64,000 nt of DNA from the NCBI GenBank assembly GCA_021325555.1, contig JAJPGY010000033.1, positions 62,001-126,000 of the forward strand, in the 5' to 3' direction. The translations under genes and the position numbers were made by a program. Shown piece by piece: positions 44,104 through 51,920 of the stretch; the stretch's first letter is position 1, and each line of letters opens with the position of its first letter. Source of the DNA: Pseudomonadota bacterium. GTDB taxonomy: Bacteria; Cyanobacteriota; Vampirovibrionia; Obscuribacterales; Obscuribacteraceae. The notes under the pieces were generated by a model. The model made no database searches, was not told the DNA's origin, and saw only the letters and a program-made list of their open reading frames with translations.

Positions 44104-45024
44104 TCAGCTGCTGCGCCACCAGGCGGCGGTGCGTCTCAGCCCGTCCTCCAGTGTCACCGCCGGCTGCCAGCCGAGCTCCAGGCGGGCCCGCTCGCTGCTG
44201 GCCAGGTGCCGCATCAGCTCGGGCTGCCGGTAGGGCCGCCTGCCCAGCCCGAGGTCGCCGGCGTAATCGCACAACCGGGCCACCTGCCTGGCCAGATCGG
44301 CCACCTTCTGTTCCGTGCCCGAGCATATGTTGAAGATCTTCCCGGACAGGTCCGGGCGGTGGCAACAACGGACGATCGCCTGGACAACGTCGTCCACGTA
44401 GACAAAATCCCGCGTCTGCTCGCCGGCTGTAAGCGCCGGCACCCTGCCCTGCAAGTAGTTCTGAAAAAGTTGGCCGATCAGCATCGTCTTCTGCCCGGGC
44501 CCGTAGACGACAGTTGGCCTGACGATAATCACCGGCAGGTCCATGCTGCGAAAAGCCGCGGTCAGGAACTGTGTGGCGGCAATCTTGGCCGCCGAATAGG
44601 CAGAGATGGCCACCGGCGGCTGCTCTTCCCTGAAGGGCACGGGCCCGTCGCCGTATTCCTCGGAGGAGCCAAGGTGGACGACGAGCGGTCTGGTTGAGCG
44701 CGCCGCAGCCACCACCAGGTTGACTGTTCCGCCCAGCGTCACCCGTGCCTGCTCGGCGACTGCCGCGGCCGATCTTGTGGCGTCGGGAAGAGCGGCCAGG
44801 TGGACGACGACGTCCGGCTTGCTGTCCAGCATCACGCTGCCGAACATCTCCTCGTCGGTGACGTCCAGATGCACCCAGCGGACGTCTGCGTTTTCGCCGC
44901 CGGATTGCCCGGCGGTGCGCGCGCAGGCGACAAGCCGGCAGGTCCCGGAAAGCGCGCTCACCAGCCGGGAGCCGATGAAGCCTGCGGCGCCGGTCACCAG
45001 CACCGTCTTTCCGCGCAGGCTCAT
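44104..45024 (-). CDS. Extended-SDR NAD-dependent sugar epimerase/dehydratase
   Basis: 306-residue short-chain dehydrogenase of the extended type: NAD loop TGAAGFIGS, catalytic SSEEYG and YSAAK (YxxxK), and a C-terminal helical region with LGWQPAVTLEDGLRRT typical of UDP- or CDP-sugar epimerases/dehydratases. The ATG at 45024 overlaps the stop codon of the upstream cytidylyltransferase (ATGA), so the two are coupled. It likely modifies a nucleotide sugar for surface polysaccharide; the exact substrate is not visible. Confidence 0.88.
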   Translation of the reverse strand: MSLRGKTVLVTGAAGFIGSRLVSALSGTCRLVACARTAGQSGGENADVRWVHLDVTDEEMFGSVMLDSKPDVVVHLAALPDATRSAAAVAEQARVTLGGTVNLVVAAARSTRPLVVHLGSSEEYGDGPVPFREEQPPVAISAYSAAKIAATQFLTAAFRSMDLPVIIVRPTVVYGPGQKTMLIGQLFQNYLQGRVPALTAGEQTRDFVYVDDVVQAIVRCCHRPDLSGKIFNICSGTEQKVADLARQVARLCDYAGDLGLGRRPYRQPELMRHLASSERARLELGWQPAVTLEDGLRRTAAWWRSS

Positions 45025-45812
45025 TCCCACACCACCCACGGTGCGCGCCCCGCCTCCCACAGCTGGGTAAGCGCGAGGAGATCGCGCATGGTGTCCACGC
45101 ATTGCCAGAACCCGCGGTGCTGAAAAACCATCAGCTCCCCGTCGGCGGCCAGTTTCGGCAGGCAGTCTTTCTCGAAGTTGCAAGCAGGATTGGCGTCGGT
45201 GTAAGAGAATATCCGGCGATCGAAGGCGAAGAAGCCGCCGTTGATGAAACTGGAGCCGTCGCCCGGTTTTTCAGAGAAGACCTCCACGCGGCCGTCCCTT
45301 ACCACCAGCTCGCCGAAGCGGGAGGGCGGCGAGACTCCGGTCACCGTGCCGATCTTGCCGTGCGACCGGTGAAATTCCACCAGCTTTTTCAGGTCGACGT
45401 TGCTGACGCCGTCGCCGTAGGTGAGAAGAACGAGCTCGCAGTCGCGCGCGTACTTCTCCAGCTGATTGATGCGGCTGCCGGTGAGGTTGTTCAAGCCCGT
45501 GTTGGCCAGGGTGACGGTCCAGCCATACTCTTCCCGCCGGTCGTGGCAGACGATTTTTTCGCGCGCGCCCAGCGTGATTGTGAAGTCCGCTGTCAGGTAG
45601 TCGAAGTTGAGGAAATATCCCTTGATCATCTCACCCTTGTAGCCGAGGGCGAGGACGAAGTCCGTAAAGCCATGGAAAGCGTAGTGCCTCATGATGTGCC
45701 ACAGCAGCGGGCGGCCGCCCACCTCCACCATCGGCTTGGGCCGGTACTCGGTCTCCTCGCGCAACCTCATGCCCTGGCCGCCGGCCAGGATGATTACCTT
45801 AGCTTCGGCCAT
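45021..45812 (-). CDS. rfbF: Glucose-1-phosphate cytidylyltransferase-like NTP transferase
   Basis: 263 residues with the nucleotidyl-transferase loop LAGGQGMRLREET and the segment FVLALGYKGEMIKGYFLNFD typical of RfbF-type enzymes, which make CDP-glucose. The lysines and aspartates of the active site are kept (RPKPMVEVG, YGDGVSNVD). CDP-glucose feeds 3,6-dideoxyhexose synthesis in O-antigens. The gene overlaps the end of the glycosyltransferase upstream by 14 nt. Confidence 0.9.
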   Translation of the reverse strand: MAEAKVIILAGGQGMRLREETEYRPKPMVEVGGRPLLWHIMRHYAFHGFTDFVLALGYKGEMIKGYFLNFDYLTADFTITLGAREKIVCHDRREEYGWTVTLANTGLNNLTGSRINQLEKYARDCELVLLTYGDGVSNVDLKKLVEFHRSHGKIGTVTGVSPPSRFGELVVRDGRVEVFSEKPGDGSSFINGGFFAFDRRIFSYTDANPACNFEKDCLPKLAADGELMVFQHRGFWQCVDTMRDLLALTQLWEAGRAPWVVWE

Positions 45813-46548
45813 GACGGAACTTCCACATGTTGCCCAGGAACTCCAGAATTGTGCTCACCCGCACGTTGGAGGCCCCGGCCCGGCGAGCCCGGAAGGCGAC
45901 CGGTATCTCGCGCACGGAAAACCCGAGGCGGGATGCCCGGATCATGATCTCGGCGTCGATGAACCAGTCCCTGGCCGTCGGGTCGAGCCGCTGCAGCGCC
46001 TCGCGCCGCAGGACCTTCGGCTTGCCGTTCACATCCGTGCTGACGGCGCCGAACAGCAGGCGGAAAAGCGCGTTGTAGACGGTCGTAACCACTATGCGCC
46101 GCCATCCGTCCTGCCGGACGGTGCGGCAGGCTTTCACCAAGTCGCACGGCTCGCTGAGCGCCGATTGAAAGACGCGCGCCACGTCGCGGCTGTCTACCTG
46201 CTCGTCGCCGTCCAGGACGCCCACCACCGGACCGCGCGCCACGGAAAGCCCGGCGAGCAACCCGCCGCCGTAGCCCTGATTGGCGGCCATGCTCACGAGC
46301 GTGATCTCGGGGAACTCTAAGGCCAGCTGGCGCGCGAGCTGCGGCGTGCGATCGAGCGGGCCGTTGAGAACGAGCACCAGCTCGAAGCCCCCTTCCCCGA
46401 AGTCCCGGCGGAATTCCGCCACCAGGTTGCGCGTGAGCGGCTCGACATTTTTCTCCTCGTTGTAAAGCGTGACTACGGCCGAGAAAGCGACGGCAACGGC
46501 CTGGCCAAAGCTCACATTCTCGATCGGCGGGCTGGATACCGTCATCAT
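45799..46548 (-). CDS. Family 2 glycosyltransferase
   Basis: 249-residue GT2 protein of the dolichol-phosphate mannosyltransferase/polyprenyl-phosphate type, with VVTLYNEEKNVEPL at the N-terminus, LDGDEQVDS as the DxD-like metal site and a C-terminal RASRLGFSVREIPVAFRAR. It has no transmembrane C-terminal extension. It probably transfers a sugar to a lipid carrier. First gene of a three-gene nucleotide-sugar/glycosyl operon on this strand. Confidence 0.88.
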   Translation of the reverse strand: MMTVSSPPIENVSFGQAVAVAFSAVVTLYNEEKNVEPLTRNLVAEFRRDFGEGGFELVLVLNGPLDRTPQLARQLALEFPEITLVSMAANQGYGGGLLAGLSVARGPVVGVLDGDEQVDSRDVARVFQSALSEPCDLVKACRTVRQDGWRRIVVTTVYNALFRLLFGAVSTDVNGKPKVLRREALQRLDPTARDWFIDAEIMIRASRLGFSVREIPVAFRARRAGASNVRVSTILEFLGNMWKFRHGRS

Positions 46549-46603
46549 TCCCCTTCCTCTCCTTCAGGTTAATACCCAGCTCAAAAAGCAACATATCATG
46601 GTA

Positions 46604-46618
46604 GGGGCAGGGTTGCCC
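46604..46618. repeat. Dispersed palindromic element, copy B
   Basis: GTAGGGGCAGGGTTGCCC contains 5-bp arms GGGCA/TGCCC. It matches the form of the elements near 4078 and 47999 and sits in the divergent spacer before the GT87 gene. Confidence 0.4.
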
Positions 46619-46705
46619 GGGCCCTTATCGGACGCTGGCGGCGCCGGCAAGCGCAGGCGGTAGAATTCACCGGGGGCCGTCGGGCGGGCGCGGAGAGGCA
46701 TCTTC

Positions 46706-47995
46706 GTGAAGCGGTTTGAGACACCGGCATGGCGGCGGAAGGCGGGGCGGATTTCCTGGTTCGCCTATTTTGCGGCCATGCTCGTCTGGCTGGTCTTAAG
46801 CTACGGCGAGCTTTTCCGGCTCCTTGCCCGCGGGCGGCTCTTTGCCCTGGAAATTGGCGGGCGGCCTTTCGTGAGCGACTTTGTGATGTATTACAACGCT
46901 GCCGTGCTGGCCGGGCGCTGCACCGCCGGCGGTATCGACATCTATTCTCCGGAAGTTCAGCAGCGGTCGCTGCTCGAGCTCATATCGCCGGTGGTGCCCG
47001 AGCTGCCCTTCTATCTGCAGTACCCGCCGCCGTTCTTCGCCCTCGTGCGACCGCTGGCGTACCTGGGCATGACGGCCGCCTGGGCGGTGTGGTGCGCTCT
47101 CGGCGCCCTCCTGGTCGTCCTGTCCGCCTGGTGCCTGGCCCGGGAGAGCGGCGGCCTCTGGTTCCGCCGCGCCTTCATCGTCGTCGCCGTCCTGGCCGCT
47201 TACCCCGCCTGGCACGGCTTCCGCGTCGGGCAGGCGAGCCTGTTCTTCTTTCCGCTCATGCTCGCCTACTGGGCCTTGCTCCGGGGCGGGCGGCCCCTGG
47301 GCGCCGGCCTGGTGACCGGGCTTATGATGGTGAAGCTTCAGTATGCCCCCATCACGCTTCTGGTCGGCTGCCTGCTGGGCAGGCTGCGCTTTGCTGCCGG
47401 GGCGGCGCTGGCCTCCGGGCTCCTGGTTGCGCTGTCCGTCCTTCTGCTGGGCTGGCCGAACGTGGCCGGTTACCCCCGCGCCCTGTGGCAGGCAGAGACT
47501 TCCGGGGCCGTGAGCGGGGTTAACGGCGAGATGATGCAGGACGTTCGCGGCGCCCTGGTTATCTTGTGCGGCGGCGACGGCCCCGTGGTCCACCTGGGCT
47601 CGGCGCTGGCCCTTGTTGCCGGCCTGGGCGCCGTCGCCTGGCTGTGGTTGCGCGCGGGCAAACGGGGCGGCTGCAGCCGGGAGCAGTTCAATCTCTGCGC
47701 CTCGCTTACCGTGCTCATCCTGCTTGTAACCAGCCCGCACACGCACGTGCAGGATTTCCTGCTTTCCGCCATCCCCTGCGCCTGGGGCTACGCCGCCGCC
47801 GAGCGCGCTGCCTGCCGGTCGAGGCCCGCCCGCCTGCTTCAGGCCATGATCATCGCCATGCCCGCCCTGACCTGGGTATTTTATCTGTTCCGCGAGCTGT
47901 TCTGGCTTGCGCGCCTGCAGCCGTTTTTTGCCTTGGCCCTGCTCATGGTAGCCCTTATCTGGCCGCTCGCCCGCGACAGCCCACCGCCGCCGTAG
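46706..47995 (+). CDS. Multi-span membrane glycosyltransferase-like protein (GT87/DUF2029)
   Basis: 429 residues with about 9-10 hydrophobic segments and the features of the GT87/DUF2029 family: an early aspartate region (FVSDFVMYYNAAVLAGR), YLQYPPPFFALVRPL and GLMMVKLQYAPI. These are polyprenyl-phosphate-dependent sugar transferases acting at the outer face of the inner membrane. GTG 46706 is the start. The gene is followed directly by the 25-bp tandem repeat. Confidence 0.85.
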   Translation: MKRFETPAWRRKAGRISWFAYFAAMLVWLVLSYGELFRLLARGRLFALEIGGRPFVSDFVMYYNAAVLAGRCTAGGIDIYSPEVQQRSLLELISPVVPELPFYLQYPPPFFALVRPLAYLGMTAAWAVWCALGALLVVLSAWCLARESGGLWFRRAFIVVAVLAAYPAWHGFRVGQASLFFFPLMLAYWALLRGGRPLGAGLVTGLMMVKLQYAPITLLVGCLLGRLRFAAGAALASGLLVALSVLLLGWPNVAGYPRALWQAETSGAVSGVNGEMMQDVRGALVILCGGDGPVVHLGSALALVAGLGAVAWLWLRAGKRGGCSREQFNLCASLTVLILLVTSPHTHVQDFLLSAIPCAWGYAAAERAACRSRPARLLQAMIIAMPALTWVFYLFRELFWLARLQPFFALALLMVALIWPLARDSPPPP

Positions 47996-47998
47996 TAG

Positions 47999-48123
47999 GG
48001 GCGGGGCATGCCCCGCCCGCTTCCCATCGGGCATGCCCCGCCCGCTTCCCATCGGGCATGCCCCGCCCGCTTCCCATCGGGCATGCCCCGCCCGCTTCCC
48101 ATCGGGCATGCCCCGCCCGCTTC
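47999..48123. repeat. 25-bp tandem repeat (4.7 copies) built on a palindrome
   Basis: GGCATGCCCCGCCCGCTTCC plus ATCG recurs at 48005, 48030, 48055, 48080 and 48105. Each copy holds GGGCATGCCC. The first copy extends to a perfect 20-bp palindrome, 47999-48018. Copies are essentially identical. It lies between the GT87 gene and the dehydrogenase and may act as a transcription terminator or protein-binding array. Confidence 0.92.
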
Positions 48124-48145
48124 GAACAAGGAGCTTCAAGAGAAA

Positions 48146-49159
48146 ATGAACAAATTCAAAGTCCTGGTGACGAGCAAGCATCCCGGCAATGCCGCCCGAT
48201 CGCTTGCCGAGCGGTTCGAGGTGGACCTAAACAGCGACAATGCCGTTCTCGGGCCCGGGGAGCTGGCCGCGCGCTTGCGGGGCTGTGACGCGGTGCTGAC
48301 CTTGCTCGAGGACCGCATGACCGCCGGGCTCATGGCCTCGCTGCCGCATCTCAAGGTCGTGGCCAACTGCGCGGTCGGCTACGACAACGTCGATGTCCAG
48401 GCAGCCACCCGGCTCGGCATCCTGGTTACGAACACCCCCGGCGTGCTGGACGAGACGACCGCCGATCTGGCGTTTGCGCTCCTGCTGGCCTGCGCGCGCC
48501 GGGTCGTCGAGGCAGATCGCTTCGTGCGCGAGGGCCGCTGGCGCAGCTTCACCCCGGACCTCCTGCTCGGCGTGGACGTTCACGGCAAAACCCTGGGCAT
48601 AGTCGGCATGGGGCGGATCGGCAAGGCCATGGCCAGGCGCGCGCACGGCTTCGGCATGAGCATCCTTTACACGCGCCGGTCCGCCGCCCCGGCCGACGGC
48701 GCCCCGCCCGGGGCTCGCGCGGTTTCCCTCGAGAAGCTGCTTGCGGTCTCGGATTTCGTGAGCGTGCACTGCCCGCTCGATTCCCAGACCCGCCACCTGA
48801 TCGGCCGGCGGGGATTCTCGATCATCAAGGAGGGCAGCATTCTGGTTAACACCGCCCGTGGTGCGGTGGTCGATCAGGCGGCTTTGATCGAGGCTCTCGA
48901 CCGCGGCCGCCTGCGGGGCGCCGGCCTGGATGTTTTCGAGGCTGAGCCGGCCGTGCCGCCGCAGCTGATAGCCTCCGGGCGGGTCGTCCTGACGCCGCAT
49001 ATCGGCAGCGCCTCGATCGAGACCAGGTCCGCGATGGCCCAGCTGGCAGCTGACAGCATCCTGTCGGCGCTGTCCGGCAGGATGCCGGCGAACGCCGTCA
49101 ACCCCGAGGTGTGGGAGACGATGGCGGCCCGCCTGCGATCAGGCGCTGCGCAAGCGTGA
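48146..49159 (+). CDS. D-isomer-specific 2-hydroxyacid dehydrogenase
   Basis: 337 residues. It has the NAD-binding GMGRIGKAMARR loop, the catalytic R (NTARGAVVDQ), E (FEAEP) and H (LTPHIGSAS) and the early VVANCAVGYDNVDV segment. It is most like glyoxylate/hydroxypyruvate (D-glycerate) reductases. ATG 48146 is the clear start (AAGGAG 12 nt upstream); a longer frame through the repeat exists but is low-complexity. Its 3' end overlaps convergent lgt by 21 nt. Confidence 0.93.
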   Translation: MNKFKVLVTSKHPGNAARSLAERFEVDLNSDNAVLGPGELAARLRGCDAVLTLLEDRMTAGLMASLPHLKVVANCAVGYDNVDVQAATRLGILVTNTPGVLDETTADLAFALLLACARRVVEADRFVREGRWRSFTPDLLLGVDVHGKTLGIVGMGRIGKAMARRAHGFGMSILYTRRSAAPADGAPPGARAVSLEKLLAVSDFVSVHCPLDSQTRHLIGRRGFSIIKEGSILVNTARGAVVDQAALIEALDRGRLRGAGLDVFEAEPAVPPQLIASGRVVLTPHIGSASIETRSAMAQLAADSILSALSGRMPANAVNPEVWETMAARLRSGAAQA

Positions 49160-49939
49160 GCGGTAGCGGGCCATGAGCGCGACGATGCCCGTCACCGAAA
49201 GGACCAGCCCGGCCACGCTGGCGACAATCGGCACCGGATAGCCGAAGGCCATGATGCTGTCCACCCGCAGCATCTCGATGAATATGCGCCCCAGCGAGTA
49301 GGCGGCCAGGTAGACAAGGAAGGTGACGCCCGGATAAGGTCTCAGCTTCTCCGCCACCAGGAAGTAAAGGAGGGCGAAGATGGTCAGATCCCACATCGAC
49401 TCGTAGAGAAAGGTGGGGTGGAAGAACTCCGAGTTCTGATAAGCGACCGGGCGGCTCTCCGGCGGGATGTACAGCTTCAAGGGGAAATCGGGCGGGACCG
49501 GGCGGCCGAAGGCCTCGGAGTTGAAGAAGTTTCCCCAGCGCCCGATCGCCTGGGCCAGCGGCAGAACGACGCCGCCGATGTCGCAGCAGGCGAGGATCGG
49601 CAGCCTGGCCAGTTTGAGATAGGCGATGCCGGAAAGCAGCCCGCCGATTATGCCGCCGTGGATGGAGCCGCCTCCTTTCCAGGTGGCCAGTATATCCTCG
49701 GGATGATCGGCAAACTGGCTCCAGGAGAGCGCTACGAAATAGAGGCGGGCACCCAGCACGCCGCCGATGAAGGCCACCAGGGCCGCGTTCACCAGCTTTT
49801 CGGAGTCGAGCCCCCAGTGCCTGGCCAGCCTGGCAGCGACGATTGTCGCCGCCAGGAAGCCCAGCGCGATCATCACCCCGTACCAGCGCACGGTCAGTGG
49901 TCCAATCGTAAAGAGGATCGCTCCCGGTGATTCAAACAT
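49139..49939 (-). CDS. lgt: Prolipoprotein diacylglyceryl transferase
   Basis: 266-residue integral membrane enzyme that transfers diacylglyceryl from phosphatidylglycerol to lipobox cysteines. Visible signatures are GGSIHGGIIGGLLSGIAYL and GRWGNFFNSEAFGRP (the Lgt catalytic region). The start is set at ATG 49939 (MFESPGAILFTIGPL); upstream codons in frame look non-coding. It implies a lipoprotein pathway in this organism. Confidence 0.95.
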   Translation of the reverse strand: MFESPGAILFTIGPLTVRWYGVMIALGFLAATIVAARLARHWGLDSEKLVNAALVAFIGGVLGARLYFVALSWSQFADHPEDILATWKGGGSIHGGIIGGLLSGIAYLKLARLPILACCDIGGVVLPLAQAIGRWGNFFNSEAFGRPVPPDFPLKLYIPPESRPVAYQNSEFFHPTFLYESMWDLTIFALLYFLVAEKLRPYPGVTFLVYLAAYSLGRIFIEMLRVDSIMAFGYPVPIVASVAGLVLSVTGIVALMARYRSRLRSA

Positions 49940-50058
49940 GAGCGCTCGGCTGTGGCAGTTCCAGATCGCGCCCGGCAGGGCGGGCTTCCAATTTACCATC
50001 CTCGAGAGTCCGAATCCGGGCCGGCCGGGCCTCTGTAAATATGTCCGGCGGAAGCCGC

Positions 50059-50376
50059 TTACCAGGGCTGGGCCGGGGTGGGCGGGCCCGGTCTGGGATC
50101 GGCAGGCTCCTTGCCGCCGTAGGGATCGCCCCGGTAGGGAGAGCGGTTGGGGTCCTCGCCGTTGGCCGGCAGGTTGGGGTCGTGATTCTCGCTGTGCGGG
50201 TCCGGCCCGTGCGGGTCGGACCCGTGCGGGTCGGACGGCGCATACTGGGCCAGGATGCAGGAATAATGCGCGCCGGCGGCGCTAACCGCCTGGTCACCAC
50301 CCCCACCGATCGCCGGCGGCGCCTGTGTCCAGAGGGCTACCGATGCCGCCAAAAGTGGAACGATCGCCTCGACCAT
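50059..50376 (-). CDS. Small secreted Asp/Pro/His-rich protein
   Basis: 105 residues with a signal-like start (MVEAIVPLLAASVALWTQ) followed by a low-complexity tail rich in Asp, Pro, Gly and His (SDPHGSDPHGPDPHSENHDP). The start ATG 50376 has GGAG 6 nt upstream. DPHG repeats could bind metal or calcium. No family is recognised. It is transcribed away from radA. Confidence 0.6.
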   Translation of the reverse strand: MVEAIVPLLAASVALWTQAPPAIGGGGDQAVSAAGAHYSCILAQYAPSDPHGSDPHGPDPHSENHDPNLPANGEDPNRSPYRGDPYGGKEPADPRPGPPTPAQPW

Positions 50377-50471
50377 ATGCATCTCCGTTACGTAACCAAC
50401 AGCTAAACAACTTATTTCGCGCCCGGCAGGACGTCAAGTTAAAATAGGGCGTTTTGAAGCGGGGTAAAGCT

Positions 50472-51920
50472 ATGGCCAGGAGCAAGTCACGCTGGGTCTG
50501 CCAGGAGTGCGGCTTTCAAACCTGGCGTTTTCTGGGGCGCTGCACCGGGTGCAACACCTGGAACTCGCTGGTCGAGGAGCCTGCCGTCGACGAGTCGCTG
50601 CCGGCAAGGGCCCGGGCCGCGCTTGCCGTCCCGGCTGCCGCGGCCGGGCCGCGGGCGCTGTCCGACGTGCCCACCGAGCGGGAGATGCGGATCCCGACCG
50701 GGCTTGCGGCTGTGGACCAGGTGCTGGGCGGCGGCCTGGTGCCCGGCTCCGTCGTTCTTTTGGCAGGCGATCCGGGCATCGGCAAGTCGACCCTGCTCCT
50801 GCAGATATCGGAGATGATGGCGGCTCAGGGCGGCGTCCTTTATGTAACCGGCGAGGAGTCGGCGCAGCAGGTCAAGCTGCGGGCCGGGCGGCTGGGCATC
50901 GACAGCCCGCACATCCTGGTTCTGTCCGAGCAGAACATCTCCTCGGTCGAGGAGAGGCTGCGCGAAAGCCGCGTCAAGGTGGCAATTGTGGACAGCATCC
51001 AGTCAGTCTTCCTCAACGAACTTACCTCCGCTCCCGGCTCCGTGAGCCAGGTCCGGGAGAGCGCCGGGCTCATCGCCTCGGTGTCGCGGGCGGCCGGCGT
51101 GGCGACGATCCTGGTCGGCCACGTCACCAAGGAAGGGTCGATCGCCGGCCCGCGGGTGCTCGAGCACATGGTGGACGTTGTTTTGCAGTTCGAGGGGGAG
51201 CGGGTGCGCCAGCTCCGCCTGCTGCGCGCCGTCAAGAACCGCTACGGCTCGACGGCCGAGGTGGGCGTCTTTTCCATGACCGAGCGCGGCTTGATGGAGG
51301 TGGATAACCCGAGCTCGCTTTTTCTCGGCGACCGGCTCGGCAAGCTCGACTACGAGAAGGCGCCGCCGGGAACCGCGGTGATTGCCGGGCCGGACAGCAA
51401 CAGGGCGCTTCTGCTCGAGGTGCAGGCGCTGGTCGGGCCGAGCCCCTATCCCGGGCCGCGCCGGGTGGCCAACGGCTGGGACGGCAACAGGCTTTTGCAG
51501 ATCCTGGCCGTCCTCGAGCGCAAGGTCGGGCTTGCCCTGTCCCGCCATGACGTCTACGTCAACGTGGTCGGCGGTTTCGATTTCAGCGATCCGGCCGGCG
51601 ACCTGGGCGTCAGCGTCGCCGTCGCCACCTCTTATCTGGATCGTTCGGTCGATCCCCGGCTCATCCTGGCAGGCGAGATCGGCCTGACCGGCGAGGTGCG
51701 CCCGGTGGTCTCGCTCGAGCGCCGGTTGAAGGAAGCGGCCCGACTGGGCTTCCGGCGGGCGCTGGTGCCGGCCGGCAACCTGCCGCTGCCGTCCGCGATC
51801 GACCACATGGAGGTCATCGGCATAGAATACCTTGTGGAGGCGCTGGCAAAAGTGATGCCCGGCGAAAGCTTCGCCCCGGCCCGTGCCCGGATCGACAATG
51901 AGACCATACCGACCTTCTGA
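50472..51920 (+). CDS. radA: DNA repair protein RadA (Sms)
   Basis: About 482 residues: an N-terminal C4 zinc finger (CQECGFQTWRFLGRCTGC), a RecA-type ATPase core (GDPGIGKSTLL), the RadA-specific KNRYGST motif and a C-terminal Lon-protease-like domain. RadA promotes branch migration of recombination intermediates. ATG 50472 is chosen; an in-frame TTG upstream is weaker. The 3' end overlaps uvrC by 23 nt. Confidence 0.97.
   Translation: MARSKSRWVCQECGFQTWRFLGRCTGCNTWNSLVEEPAVDESLPARARAALAVPAAAAGPRALSDVPTEREMRIPTGLAAVDQVLGGGLVPGSVVLLAGDPGIGKSTLLLQISEMMAAQGGVLYVTGEESAQQVKLRAGRLGIDSPHILVLSEQNISSVEERLRESRVKVAIVDSIQSVFLNELTSAPGSVSQVRESAGLIASVSRAAGVATILVGHVTKEGSIAGPRVLEHMVDVVLQFEGERVRQLRLLRAVKNRYGSTAEVGVFSMTERGLMEVDNPSSLFLGDRLGKLDYEKAPPGTAVIAGPDSNRALLLEVQALVGPSPYPGPRRVANGWDGNRLLQILAVLERKVGLALSRHDVYVNVVGGFDFSDPAGDLGVSVAVATSYLDRSVDPRLILAGEIGLTGEVRPVVSLERRLKEAARLGFRRALVPAGNLPLPSAIDHMEVIGIEYLVEALAKVMPGESFAPARARIDNETIPTF

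Noticed and set aside
48008..48145. N-terminal extension of the dehydrogenase through the 25-bp repeat
   Set aside because: The extra residues are only the translated repeat; the family's N-terminus begins at ATG 48146.
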